Shown here: piece by piece, positions 25,164 through 39,200 of the stretch
Position numbering within the stretch: the first letter of the stretch is position 1
Layout: each line of letters starts with the position of its first letter
Assembly (NCBI RefSeq): GCF_047496725.1
Contig: NC_132983.1
Location: 5,681,501 to 5,745,500, forward strand
DNA length: 64,000 nt
Reading direction: 5' to 3'
From: Anoplolepis gracilipes
Taxonomy: Eukaryota > Arthropoda > Insecta > Hymenoptera > Formicidae
Made by a program: the position numbers and the translations under genes
The notes under the pieces: generated by a model
What the model was told of the DNA's origin: nothing
The model's input: the letters and a program-made list of their open reading frames with translations, nothing else
Databases searched by the model: none

Positions 25164-25689
25164 AATATCTAGTACTGAAATTAAATAATTAATTAAATAA
25201 TTTCAAATTAGGAATATAGTTATTAAGACCAATGTTAAACCAAAGATTTTCTTCACATTTTCTCTTCGTGTTTTGCTTGTATATTTCATATATTCTTATC
25301 ATTCCTAAAGCACGTTATTTTCTTTTTGTGTATAGACAAGAGGTCTCTTATATTGTGTAACAAAAGATATATATATATATAAAATTCTTTTATTTAAAAA
25401 TATTGTATAAACTTCATCATAAACTTTTACAACACATTTTTCAATAGAATAAATTTATTATAAGTGTATTATAATACATAATAGCTGTAGAAAATCACAC
25501 ATAAAGTCGAGATTTCTGAAGAATGCAACAAATTCTTTATAAAAATTTCTATTATAACAAACAATAACAATATATAAAAATTACTGAATTATATCTCCCT
25601 ATCCCATAAAAAATACCTTCAGCCACATTTTATATGTTTTCGTTCAAAAACTACAATGGTATATATATAGATATCAGATATGTGGAAGA
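25164..25689. other. Convergent 3' region of RhoL and HSD17B4
   Basis: AT-rich DNA between two facing stops, with AATAAA-type words (near 25449) and a short (AT)n at about 25369-25382. It probably contains both 3' UTRs. No gene seen. Confidence 0.65.
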
Positions 25690-28600
25690 TCACAGTTTTG
25701 CTTTGTTGGTTTCCATAAGGCTCTTCAATTTTTGTGTAAGCATAATATTTCCAGTTATTTTTAATTTTCCACGCATAAATGCTACTTGCGGATTTAATTT
25801 ACCTAATGCCTGTAACACACAATTACATTAATGTAAAAAAAAGAGAAAAAAGGACTGTACTGTGTTTTTCTTTTCATGCAGCTAACTTACAATTTCAACC
25901 ATATCTGTATCTTCTAGAGTAAGCGTTGCATCTGCTTTCCCAGATTTCGGTTTTCCTTTATGCACTTCTCCACTTTTTAAATCAAGAGCTATGGCAAGAG
26001 TTATTTATGTATAGCCATAGATAATTAATATTAATTATTTCTATGCTATGTTGTTGTCGATAGCATAATTAAAAATATTTGACGTATATATCGCTGTTTC
26101 TTAAATTTAACTAATTAAAAATAGTTATTTCTAACTTTTGAAATTACTTACTCCATTCAGCTATTGGTTTCCCACCGGCGGTAATATTATACAGGAAGAC
26201 CGCGTTAACTTTCTTAGCTTGATCCGGATTTAATTTTACCTGTTCGCTGATAGTTGTAAATATAGCGTCACTCTGTATATTTTCCTTCCCAGAACATGGG
26301 TTTACTCGGGGTACTTCCGTTTTTACGTCCAACAGATCAATGTAAGCGCCTACAAAATAAAAATATTTTTTATTATCTGCTCTACTTCTAATAAGTAGAA
26401 ATTATTTAAATAATAGAAAAAAATATTTTACGTATAATTTAAATTGTGTCTGTTTATGATAAATGTCTGATTATATATATAAATGATAATAATAAATATA
26501 AATATTATAAATGATAATAATGAAAATAATGTTAAAAATTTTCTATTAAACTCTGAAATCTTTTAAAACGCTTGAATAGTGTGCTTCAAGTAAGTATTTA
26601 TTATAAATATTTATTCCCCCTATCCTTATTATACATTGTATAATATATTTTAAATCAATTTACACTTAAATATCAATGAAAATTAATGTGTATTTATATA
26701 TCTATAATATTAATAAATCATACAATTTTATAAAAAATTTTGTAAAAAATGGCTAACCTGTTACAACCGGTACGCCGGTCTCGACGAGAGATGTTTGGAA
26801 ATGTATCCTATTACCATTACGCCACATATCAGTGCGTAAAGTCTGGCCTGGCATGACTGGCTTCGCAAATCTTGCCTGGAATAATATATAACATTATATT
26901 TAAATGTAATATAAAATATAGTATTATGCAAATATAAATGATTCAAGATACCTATTTAAAATTCAAAATTCTATTTATACAAGATATTACTAAAATATGA
27001 TAAAAAAATTCTATATATATCAATAAAATTAGATAAAATGATGTCAACTATGATTATTAAATCAAAATTGATAATTATTGCATCCAAAAACACTGTTACG
27101 ACAAATGTATACAATAATAATGTATATAAACTTTGAACAAGTCCCGTGCAATCAAAATAAAAAGTACATATTAATATTATATATCTGTTATATTAAACAA
27201 AAAAATAATTATTGATTACCCAAAATCAATAATAACTCATATAAATACAAATAATAATTACTAGAAGAAAAAAAATAATTTTACTTTTGCAAAAATTAGA
27301 ATAGTTTTTTTAAGTTTCTCGTGTCATTTTTTTACATACTTTAATTAAAAAATTTATTTTTTATGATAAATAAAAAGATACTTTCTTTTCTCTCTCTCTT
27401 TCTTTCTTTCTCTTAACTGCCTGCGATTGATACCGATTTACGTCAATGCGCAACTAAATAAACTTCTTCACTAGACAGATGCTCACTGCTGAATGCCACA
27501 TCATACTTTACTTATTTATACTTTAAACTTTAAACTTTAAACATTCGTTATCATCATATTGCTTACGCAATATCGAATGCGTATCTTTGCATTATAATGA
27601 GATAATTGTGATGCAAATTAAGCAATAAGCTCATTTAAGTAAAACTTCCTTCAATACCGAGTTTTGTTTATATGTCGGGAAAAGTTTGTAAATTTAAAAA
27701 ATAGTATAAAATAAATGTAGTAATATAAATTTAAAAAATAATTTTAATCTTGTTTTTATAATTTTCACAAAAGGGATTAATTATTGTGTTAAGTTCCACA
27801 ATATTATTTAAAATAGCAAAATTATATTTCATGTATTACAGATAATGATACTTTTGTTTTTATTCAAAGATTTGTTTTGTCATATTTTCTTCTAAACTTC
27901 TTTTATTTATTTAAAATGTGAATTTGAATTTATTTTTCTCTCACAAAATAATTTTAAAATAGAAATGCAGAACATTTCTATATAAATAACTGGAATAATT
28001 CTACTTTTTAAAGTTGTTAATTTGCACACTATGCAACATATGTGCGATTATTTTGGCACATGCATTATTATTTAAATATCTAAGCAAAAAATCTTTCTTC
28101 TCCAGTTGCATCAGAATATCTAGTCATCTTATCACATCTCAAACTTACAATAAAACTTTTTATAAACATTTTTTCTTTAATGATACCTTAATGGATTTGA
28201 ATAAACATGGATCTCCAGCAGCATAAGTTTGAAGAACATGACGAGTAGAAAATCCCAATGAACATAATCCATGCAATATTGGTCTCTCGTAACCAGCCAT
28301 CGCGGCCACATTAGGATCGATATGCAGAGGATTGAGATCTCCACTTAATCTGTACAAAGCAGCCTGAAAAAGCCACATAAATATTATCACATGTTTATAT
28401 TATTATTCTTATATATTTGTCACTTAATATACATAAGCATTTAAAATAAAACTACATTTGAATATTTTAGTGGCAGTTTGTTTTAACATGCAAAAAAATT
28501 CAAAATAACATTATTCAATTTTAACGGAATATATTTACATTTTCTAATATTTTTAAGATTTTTAAAATTTGTACTTTGAATACTATATATATATATATAT

Positions 28601-28933
28601 ATATATTTATATTTATTATAAATATATTAATATAAATATAAATATATATTTAATATATCCCTTTTTTATTTTTTATACCTGGTCAATGCTAGTTTGTTGT
28701 GTAACTGTTACATCTGGTTTCCGAGCAGGAGGATCCACGGTCGGAATGGCAAGAGCCGAAGTCCGTTTTCCTTGAAAACCACCTACTCCGACAATAAATA
28801 TCGATATCTGCCCAGTTGAAAGCTTTTCTCCATTTGCTACATTGTAGGTATCATCTACAGAAATACAAAATGTTTATATATAATATTTAATGTAAACTAA
28901 AAACATGTTACTACAAATATTTTGTAGAATTAC

Positions 28934-28966
<33 letters not shown>

Positions 28967-31900
28967 TATTTAAATATTTCTGTATTAATAACAATATTAT
29001 AATTGTATTAATGACATTAATATTTATAATTGTATAATTGGTAGGTATCTGTTAATTAATATCATATGAAAGTTTAATTGCTTTATTAAGAGATTTACTT
29101 ACGTTGAACTATGACAACGACGCCCTTTCCTTTGTCCAAGACATCCAGAGCTTTAAAGTGCGTTTCTACCTCAGCTTCTATAGGCAACTGTTTATAAACT
29201 TCTAGATATTGCTCGCCATGAAGAATCTGCAAATATCAATGTAGCATAAAGTAACAAATATCTCAAATAAATAAACTAATTTAAAAACAAAAAATCAAAT
29301 AAAACTAATAAATTAAAATACAAAGTACATAAAACGTTAAAATATCGAAAATAGATAACGGAATTCAATCTAGCCATACCCGTGTTGGATCAATTTGTAT
29401 ATTTGGCAGAGCATCCTGCAGGATAGAAGTAGACATACATCCAAGAGGTCCGTACAGGACGTAAAAAGTAGGCAAAACGGCAAACCCATCAGCATTCTCA
29501 TACAAATAACGTATATCGCTTGGTTCTTGAACTGTAGCTCCAACTGAAATACAAAATGCGATAAGTTTACGTAAGTTGGATCTATCGTGCATTCAGTCTA
29601 TTTGACACACCTCCGAGCGCGTATAGTATAATATCGCGGTAGTTGTAATCACTCTTCAGGACTTGATCTGTCTGCAAGCAACAGGAATAATAAAGATTAA
29701 AAACATGTATCAATAAAATTATTATTAATACAAAGATTAAAAACATATCGATAAAAGAAGAAAAATATTTACAAAGTATATCTTACTTTATTTGACGAAA
29801 TTCCACTTTTCAAGTTCTCGATAATACCTATTATTTCTCCTGTTGCTTCCTAAAAAGATTGCAAAGATTGTAAAAAAATGTAAAATCAAGTATATATATA
29901 TATAAAGTTTTTACCTGTATCGAATCGAGTCGTTTTGCCGATGTCATGTCGATTACTTTTGACCAATTTTCTTGCACGGTTTCTGGTGTAACGTCAGCTG
30001 ATAAATTTTGCCGCAAGACGCAACCCGAAGAACGGACTAAATGACCTATAAATTCAATAATTTTGTTTATATCTAATTCTGCAATATTTATCTTATTAAT
30101 TGGATAAAAAATGTTACATGTGGAAACTAAGAAAGATATAATATGAAATAAATGTAGACTGTTATTTTAAATACTTTAAACATAAAAGGCTTGAAAATTG
30201 ATTATTCATTAAAAAAATTTTACTTGTCTTTATTGCAAAAATTAATAATTAAGGGGCGACAAAAAATAAAATTTATTTTAAATTATTTCTCAATATTTTT
30301 TACATTTTACAAGTGAATTAGTTATTATATCTTTTAAAATGATAAAGTATTCTTAAATACAAAAATGTTTATAAGAGTAAATTAATTAGAGATATAAAAT
30401 TTAACCAATAACTCACACTTGCTAGCCCAACCTAATGCTGCTTCAATTATCGAACCATTTTCCGTACAATTCTCGTGGCACAACCAAAAAACAATGGGTG
30501 CTATCAATTCAGGCTTCAATTGATTATGAAAATCTGTGAAATGTTAAATAATTTTCTATTTTACCTTGATGCTTAGCAAAGCATCCAGTACTTTGGAAAA
30601 TCGTTGTATTTTTTTTTTAATAAAATAATATTATAATAAATATTATAATTTTGCTGCACTTGTGTCAATGTATGTATATTGAAATTGATAAGATCTAAGA
30701 CACTTGTATAAAACTTCAAAGCACAAGAGTATATAAAAAGATTGATAGCTCACCCGGTGGAAGAATATCTTCTGTTAAACGCGAGCCAGCTGTGGGCACT
30801 ATTACATTGCTGTAAACATTCTTTTTTGCACCTTCGATGGCTAATGTGTTGGCTAATCCTACAAGACCCAATTTCGCCGAACTATAATTGGATTGTCCAA
30901 AGTTTCCATACAAACCACTGTTGCTCGAAGTAAAGATTATACGACCATACTTCTGCTTAATAAAATGTGGCCATGCTGCTTGTGTCGTTTTCATAGAACC
31001 TTTAAGATGAACGTCGTGTATCGCATCTGAAAATAAATAGACTTGCATAAATTTACAATTATAATTAAAAATGCAAATAAGATACATATTTTTTTTTGTA
31101 CATGTACCCCATTGTGCTTCAGTCAGCTTCATGAATGATGCATCCCTCAGAATACCAGCGTTGTTAACAAGCACGTCAATACGACCGAATGTCTCGATTG
31201 CCGTCTTAATAATTTTCGCACCATTCAGCACGGAATCATAATTTGCGACAGCTTTTCCTCCTAAAAAATTATTATTCTTGCTTATGCCGTTGTTATCTCA
31301 TATAATACACAATTAAATAATAGAGTTAATTATATGTAACATTAAGAATTTAAAAAAATATATTTATTAAATATTATACAAGATTACTCTTTAAACAAAG
31401 AAAATCGTATTTAATATAGGAGCACAGAAATTGTAAAATTCGAGCATTTTTATCTATATATTATTGTTTTAGAAGATTAAATTGACTTGTAAATAAATTG
31501 AACAAACTTAGTGTGTTTTATGAAAATAGCTTACATAATCATATAATTACAGTTTGCACAGTAAACAGATAGTACCTGCAGATAATGCCTACATGTACAT
31601 GTTTTTTGTCCTTTCATAAATTAGGATTATTTCAATATTTTGCATGTGAAATTTATGTACAATATAATGTAATCACTAGGTTGACTTACTCGTAAATGCC
31701 AAACACATAATGATTTTATAAAGTGTTATGGTGTATCTCTAATAAATTTGCATTAAAAAATTTAATAAGCATTGCAATTATTTTTTTTAAAACAAGATAT
31801 ATAAAGAAATATAATATTTATTGATGCAATAAAAAGATAAAACGTTAGTCTTTTAATTGTATTGAAATTGAAACCCAACAAACTTAATCATACAAACGAT

Positions 31901-32567
31901 GTTATCTTGTTAACAGGATTGATAGAAAAGAGATAATAACAATATAATTTATGAAGATTTTGTTGAGAAACAAATGAGATTAAAAATTTTATATTGTAAA
32001 TAACTTGAATTAAATAAAATATATAATTAATTCATGATACTAACCATTTTGCCGAATTTCTTGGACTACAGCATCCGCGCTCGCGGTGCTACTTCCATCT
32101 CCATGTCTGCTGCTTCCTAAATCATTCACAACTACACTGGCACCTCTGGACGCAAACAACAATGCATAAGTTCGACCCAATCCTAAAACCATTGATTATA
32201 TTAATTTCAATATGACATGCGATGCAATATACACAAATGTCAATATATCAAATAATTTGTATTACTTTTATATTTAAAAATGTTTTTCTTAAAAACTACG
32301 CAAATAATTAGAAGGCATTTATATTTTTACTTGCTTTTTCATAAGATTTTTCTCTTCTCACAAACGTTTCTTTTTATTCTGCATATTTATACGAAATATA
32401 AAATTTAATAAAATATAATCATAAGAGATGGATAAAATTCAGTTTCACATACAGTGGCAGAGGGAAACTTTTTGAAAATATAGATATTTAGAAAACGGAA
32501 AAAATTTACCTGCCCCTGCTCCAGTTACCACAACCACTCGACCATCATAACGCAGTTGTTGCGGCAT
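25690..32567 (-). CDS. HSD17B4: Peroxisomal multifunctional enzyme type 2 (D-bifunctional protein)
   Basis: Catalyses the hydration and D-3-hydroxyacyl-CoA dehydrogenation steps of peroxisomal beta-oxidation. Sixteen exons: 32567-32510, 32182-32045, 31260-31108, 31026-30754, 30533-30417, 30045-29915, 29849-29787, 29671-29611, 29543-29380, 29226-29103, 28854-28679, 28363-28187, 26875-26758, 26349-26152, 25988-25891, 25809-25690. They give 722 aa (human 736). The SDR domain has TGAGAGLG at 15-22, NNAG and the catalytic YSSAK (Y164, K168). The enoyl-CoA hydratase-2 hot-dog domain has LSGDLNPLHIDP with D495 and H500. An SCP2-like domain starts at about 610. The last residues AKL are a PTS1 peroxisomal signal. 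All catalytic residues are present. The 1.3 kb intron at 26876-28186 holds no gene. Confidence 0.97.
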
Positions 32568-32840
32568 TTCTGACGTTTAATGAAAGATATAAAACTTGCT
32601 GGCAATCGATAAGGGCTTTCAGCTCAAGCTCAAAGCTTTTGAATAACTGTGCTCTAAAATCAAATGTAATGATAAGGCAGAATTTATATCATTTATTAAG
32701 TTCAAAGTTCATCTTATCGTAATATATATTACTCACACACACTCTTCAATTTCAACATGTATTATGCACTATCGCATTCATTAATCATATATCAAATTTC
32801 ATATGACGATTCGCTTTTACCATGATGTTATTCAAGAGGC

Positions 32841-32953
32841 GCGTTTGGGGAGGCGCTATTAGCGCTAACAGCGTCTTCCTATCTTTGTTCAACTTTTAAT
32901 GAGTAACAAAGACAGAATGACGCTGTTAGCGCTAATAGCGTCTCCCCGAACGC
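32841..32953. repeat. Near-perfect 49-bp inverted repeat (hairpin) upstream of HSD17B4
   Basis: The left arm at 32841-32889 and right arm at 32905-32953 are reverse complements with only a handful of mismatches, separated by a 15-nt spacer. The arm core is GCTATTAGCGCTAACAGCGTC, whose centre AGCGCT is itself palindromic. The arms are much more GC-rich than the flanks. It lies about 280 bp upstream of the HSD17B4 ATG, in the HSD17B4/MED26 divergent interval. It looks like a short foldback/MITE insertion or a structured regulatory element. Confidence 0.9.
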
Positions 32954-33808
32954 ACCCGAAGAGCGCGTTGTTCTCCCCGACGAGTTTTAGAACACACTAA
33001 AATCGCAAACTCGACGAAAAAAAATATCCCGAGCCACAAGTGCGACTTGGGACGCGTTCTAGGGACTTTTAGTTGAAATAATATTTTTCCCTAGCGATGC
33101 CACCCTAGGTGACAATTGAGCATAAGTTTCCTACACTGTCTTCTCGTCTAAAAATATTACGCAAGCGCGCTGAGTTTGGCATAAAATTTTCGCACCTCGC
33201 ATCTAGACATTCGTGCATCGTGACTGAAGAGAATAGAAGAGAAAAGAAAAGAAAAATGCAAAACCGCAACGTGGGAAGGAATAAGGAATGACAAAAATGA
33301 CAACAATTCACCAGACTCGACCAGACCAGTCGATTACATCCTGGCTCGCAAATACTCTTGCCGAATACTTTTCTGAATTTTGCTCATTTCTGTAATTCCT
33401 CTATCGCGTTGTCATTTGCCATGATACATACGATCGATCCCCTGACATGTGTCGGACATTTTACTTCTACGCCTATGTATGTACGACCGGTAGTCCGATC
33501 GTAATAGATAAGAGCTGCAAAGCAGGAAAGAGGGAACTTCCGATATATGTATAGGGTGAGATTACCGCCTTGATTTGTGTCGATGTTATCTGTAGAAAAA
33601 GAATATGGGGCCGAGTAAAAAGTTCCATCGAAGAAAAGACGCCTTTCTGATAGTTATCGAAAAATGAATACGCGATACGAAATATATATCTCTTAAGTAT
33701 CTAATCTTCAATGACCTTTTTAACATTTATTTATATACAACGAGACTAGAAAAATTACATTGTAAGAGAGAAAATCCTGCATAATTTCCATGTAAAACGT
33801 AAAAGTGA

Positions 33809-34075
33809 TCATTTTTCTGCTCGAAAAAGAACGCCTCCATTTGGCAGAACGCAGACTATAAACACGTCGACACCCCATGCAAATTTGTCACCCGATCCAT
33901 TTTCTTCTACAGATAACGATAACATTGACGCAAATCGAGGTGATATAATTCCAAGTGCCTTACCCCATATATCGGTCAATTCATCGGCGTGAGCACTGAT
34001 GGACACTGTAATTTCGGAGGCATACATTATTGCCTTCGCATGACATACGACATATGATATACGATGAGTCATCAC
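33809..34075 (-). other. Unassigned 88-aa open frame
   Basis: Open from ATG (MMTHRISYVVCHAKAIMYAS) to TGA, with fairly coding-like composition (ITVSISAHADELTDIWGKAL). It overlaps one copy of the inverted duplication, so it may be repeat-derived. No family is recognised and no supporting splice partner was found. Low confidence as a gene. Confidence 0.2.
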
Positions 34076-34843
34076 TCTTCGTTTGACGTTTGAAACGTAG
34101 ATGCGGAAAATAAATAAAAAAAAAAACTTAAACGCTAGATATTAAATCGATAATGGAATTTGAATCGTTGGACGCGATATTTCGGTAGTCGACGTAAAAA
34201 TGCGAGGCTGACGTGTCTAATTTGGCGGAAAAATGTAGCCACGAAAGCTCAAAAGATTCGGTTCGGTAATTTCGTTCGACGTGGTCGCCGCCGCCTCATG
34301 ATACGCAACGGATCCCAGCCTATTCGTGCGACGCGTCACGTCTCACATCGAGCCGTCGAGCAGCGCCAAACGGCAAGCGCACCGAGCGCGAACCGACGCG
34401 AACACAGCCGAGAGCCGAGAGCGCTCTAATGGGCGAGGTGAGACGGTGGGAGGGGAATACGGTTTCGGTTGCGAGTTCGGCTAAGGAGAAACGACGGGGG
34501 CGGGGCGAGAAGCGAGGAGAATGATAGGCGCGGGAGTGAAGGGGGGGGACGCGTCGGCCGCGCTCGGCCGTCCTCGGCCGGCCACGAACCTTCAGCCAGA
34601 TGGCGCTTCGAGCGAAACACACGCCGGGTGGGGGTAGGGACGATGCATGGGCCGCGACTAGGAGGCACTCGGGAGGCAGGGAGGGCATGCGAACGACGGC
34701 TTAGCGTACAGTTCGGTAGTCGCCATTTGCGAGTTCCCTCGTGTCTCTCGCGCATTCGCGACACTCCGTTGAATACTCGCGTGGAGCCTGGACTCTAATC
34801 TTCTGTTTAACATTAATATAATATATCCCCGTCGAGGGCCCCC

Positions 34844-36251
34844 ATGCGCGATACCCCGATGCAGAGATATTGCAGCGAGCTGACGGAAAAATTGTTGAAA
34901 TCACTTGACAAGGAATACAATGTAAGTAAGGCGGAGTGTGGTGTGTCGCGGCGAGATGCACCGCGCCGTCTCCGTGTCCGTACGCGCAAACGGCTATCGG
35001 GCCACTCTCGATCCCCCGTGCGCGGTCTTGCTGCTGCCTGTACCAGTGACGTGCGCGAGTGCCCGCTACGGTGCCCATGTGTGCGTGTGGTAGCGTGGCG
35101 GCCGCGACGGCCGTGGACGGCGTGTGTGTATGAGTACCGCTGCCGCCGCCGCTGCTCGCGGTTCGCCGCTGTCCTACTGTCCTCGTCCTCGTCCTCGTCC
35201 TCCTTGTTGTCGTTGTCGTCGTCGTCGTCGTCGTCGTCGTCGTTGCGATGTCGACGTCACGACACACGACGCACGTTTCTCTCTCCTCGCTTCTCGACGG
35301 ATACGGCGATAATCCATCCGTTACGTATCACGTCCCCCTTTTCTCTCTCTCTCTCCTTCCCGTCGATCCGGTTCTCTCTGTCTCGCTCGCTCGTTTTCTC
35401 GCACACTTGCTCGCGCACCGCCGAGTGTACGTGCAGGTGGAGAAAGCGAGAGAGCGAGAGGGTGAGAAAAAGAACACCGGCGACGACGGGGGGACGTACG
35501 TAGCGTATGTGAGAGCCGCGCGTTCTCAATTACCTGGATACATAACCTCAATATCGAGATGATGCGACCGCCTCGGTGGACCCTTCCTCGTGGACGGTCC
35601 GTATTCTAGATTGTGCGCTCTACGTTTTTTCCTCGTTATATACCGCGGAAATTACGCGAATCGCGCGAAATCTGTCCATCACGTTGGCTGTTCATTTTTT
35701 TTTTTTTTTTTTTTTCTTCTTTTCCCTTTTCTTTTTAAGATTGACTTCCGTATGTCCTCTTCTCGATGGTAGATCTCCTGAAATATACATGTATTCGTTG
35801 CGAGAGAAGGGTTTTTTTTTTTCCCGCTTCGATCGACGATGATCGAAACGTGGTTCGATATCTCAGCCCGAAACTTCTTTCCTCCATTCCTGGACGGAGA
35901 CAGCCATGCTGCTCACGAGTCTTGACCAAGTTTCGTCTGCGTTTTATGCTTCCGTGACGTATCTACACGTGTACGGAACGTTCTCGTTAATTAATCTTTG
36001 CAAAGTTTTCAATCCTCGAAATGTTCGCTACAAGAAACTTTATTTGTCGGAAAACATTGGTACTCGTCGCAGATTTGCTATTTTATAAACTGTGACGCAA
36101 TACTCGTATTATTGAAAAACTTTCTGATCGATTACATTTTTTCGAAAATATCCCACGTACACGAAAAGTCTACGTACGCTATTTTGCAAGAGAAATATAT
36201 GTATACATTTATATATAAAATGCGCATGTGTGTGTGTGTGTGTACACACAC

Positions 36252-36291
<40 letters not shown>

Positions 36292-39200
36292 ACACAATTA
36301 TATATATATATATACACACATATATATATATATATATATCGGACACCCTGTATATGTAGAATTTGTTTATTAAATCTTCCAAAAATTGCATCTCTTCTAT
36401 GTCGAAATTTGATCTCTAATTTTTATATATTACTTATAATTGAAATAAATGTGTGTCAAAAATTTTAATCATATACATTCCAGGTCGTCGATATGCGAGC
36501 TGTTGTGGATGTCATTACGGCATTGGAAAAGACAACAATCACTAAAGAAGTGCTGGAGGTAAAAACTTTATTTATCTAGTATCATAATATATTGTGTGTA
36601 TGTGTAATAATTTTCATCTATGTAAAAGTAACATTTTTTCATTTTATTTTACATGTTAATTATTCTTTTATATATTTTTATAACATAATATCATCGATAC
36701 ATGTAAATATGCAAATACATAAATATATTATAACAAAAGTATTTGTTAATAAAAAATAAAGTTTATTATTTTGATATTATTTTAATTCACATACAAAATA
36801 AAATACTGCTAATTTACATTAAAAATACTTTTTTTTTAATAATAATTTTTTACAATGCATATTATATTTATGACAATAATTAAATTCCAATTACATAAAC
36901 AAGTTTGTGCAAAAGTAAACTTTTTTTCAAACTTGATATAATTACAATATAACTACATACAATAAATAAGAATTTAAAAAATACAACTTAATACCTCTAT
37001 ATTGTGAATGTACCTGTAATATATGAATAAAAAAAAGCTGATTTTACATTAATGAATTATAAATTACATGTATATGAATTATAAATAATATAAATTATAA
37101 TACAAATTTTCATAATGAAATATATGTATTGTTCTACAATAATTATTATATCTTTAAACTGCCAAATTGATTTAATTTAATTTATATTAATAGAAATTAC
37201 TAGAAATTTTCTATTAATATTAGACAATTAGCAATACTATAATGATAATATAATAACGATACTAAATGGTGACAATTTGACAGATTACAAGGCTTGGAAA
37301 ACACATCAATGAGCTTCGTCGAAAGACCAGTAATGAAACCTTGGCCAAGCGTGCAAAGGATTTGGTACGACACTGGCGAGATATGGTTTTACCATCGGTG
37401 CATCCAACATCACAGCCCACCTTGGGTGATGCCGTACCACCAGCTCTCAATGGCGCGAAAGAAGTGGCCTTGAGGAATTTCAAGCCCCAGAGCCCTGCGT
37501 TACGAGGGCTTAAGCCTCACAGTCCTTTATTAAGAGATGTTACTCCTCTCAGAGTGAGTTTTTTTTTTTTCGAAAATAGGACTATTACTGTACTTGTAAA
37601 ATTTTTGACTTTTCCTGTAAGTTTGCTTTAAAGGTGTTATCTTGCATAATAGACTATTCGACATATATATATGGATCATAATATCAATATATGTCCTTGT
37701 AAATATGCACTTACAATTATTGACATACTTTTACAAAATTAATAATTTAGTAGAGTTGCGTATAGGATTATACTAGGAGAATATAATCTTATACATATAT
37801 ATATATATAATATACACATCATCTGCAATAATAGCATGACAATTTTGCATAATTTATATTTATGAAAGAGTAATTTCAATATTTAATTTTCTAATCTCTG
37901 TAATAACATTTCTAATTTCTGTAATCTCATGTGAGGAGGTAACTTTGTAAGACATTAATAAATTATTTTAGATATTACTTTAGTTTTCTAATAGGTGATT
38001 TATATAGTATTTACAATTGATGCCAAGTTGATGATTGCTATATACATATTCTTTGAAATGTATATTTTTTTGTGTGCTGAAATAAAAAATTGATTGTAAT
38101 AAATAAAACAAATTTATAATTACAGGTGCTCAGTCCGGCGCTATCCATGCACAGCGATCATTCGCGATCTCCTAACGCATCAACAAATAGCAAACAGTCA
38201 ATTACACCGACCAGCAATCACAGGATAAGTTCTTGCTCGAGGAATGCATCGCCGGTACTCAGTTCCTCGAGTCAGAATCATACAACAGAAGCGGTGCCGC
38301 GTACACACAGTTCCAACAAACGGTTACGGAAAGAGGAGAGCAGTAAAGAGCAGCGTCAATGCTACCAATCGCCACACGGAATTGAGCCGGTGGTAGAGGA
38401 AGTCCCTGCCAAAAAGCAACGGCTCAATGGCGAGAACATAAGTGGTAATTTAAATTCGCAAGTGCCTAGCCCCACGCTGAAGGAACGAATCTCTTCCGCT
38501 TTCACGGAGACTGATTCTCTCGAGGTCGTGGACGACACCCCGGGTCCGAAGAAACGCGGCCGAAAAAAGGGTAGTAAGTCGGCTAAGCGGGAGCCGTTCC
38601 TTGAGGACAGTGTTAAAAAGAAGCTGGCCAGTATCTCGAGGACTCCAAAGTTGAAGACCACGCAGGAGATAGTGGCTCAGCTGCAAGCGGGCCGAAGCAA
38701 CTGTAGCCCTATCGGCAATACGAATGCCCTACCTAGTCAAAGCGTCGTGGAACCGCCTAACATGGAGGACGTTCTACGAGGCAGCAGCAACGAGCAAGTG
38801 TCTAAATATCTACATTGCTCGAGCCACAATCATAAGAGCCTAGGCTCCTCGGAAACGTCGTCCATTGGTAAAACGCAAACGGCACGATTAGCAGAGAACT
38901 CGTCCGAGACGTGCCAGGACAGGTTGCGCGATGACGACAAATCAACAGGCACCGATCAGCCATCGACGTGTCGATCACCGTCGCACCGAGATCTCACAGT
39001 CGAGGAGATACTGGCCAAGTTACCGCCCTTAGATCCCAGTTCGATAGACTGGGGCGAAGACGAAAAACAAGACTATGTCGAATGCTCGCCACCGCCACGG
39101 AATGTTACTGCCGAAGATCTTGAGAGGTTACACGCGCAGTACATCGAAGGACTTAACGGCAACTTCCAGCCGAGGCTGTCATCAACAACTACGTGTCGTT

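Larger units (their letters stand above)
32568..34843. promoter_or_regulatory. Divergent interval between HSD17B4 and MED26
   Basis: The HSD17B4 side (32568-33000) carries the hairpin described separately. 33566-33615 and 33892-33942 form a diverged inverted duplication. From about 34150 the sequence becomes strongly CpG-rich up to the MED26 ATG at 34844; this is the likely MED26 promoter and 5' UTR island. Long open frames on both strands in 34160-34800 are a side effect of high GC (few stops) and are not annotated. Confidence 0.55.

Noticed and set aside
34160..35562. Several long open frames on both strands around the MED26 start (Arg-, Ser- and Thr-rich)
   Set aside because: They exist because the island is GC-rich and stop-poor and contains CTCGTC/GTC repeats; they overlap each other in many frames and none has a conserved domain.
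36109..36468. ORFs with Tyr-Ile or Val-Cys repeats (YIYIYI, CVCVCV)
   Set aside because: Translation of AT and GT/AC microsatellites; the same applies near 11879, 17638, 18000, 19773, 28569 and 43078.
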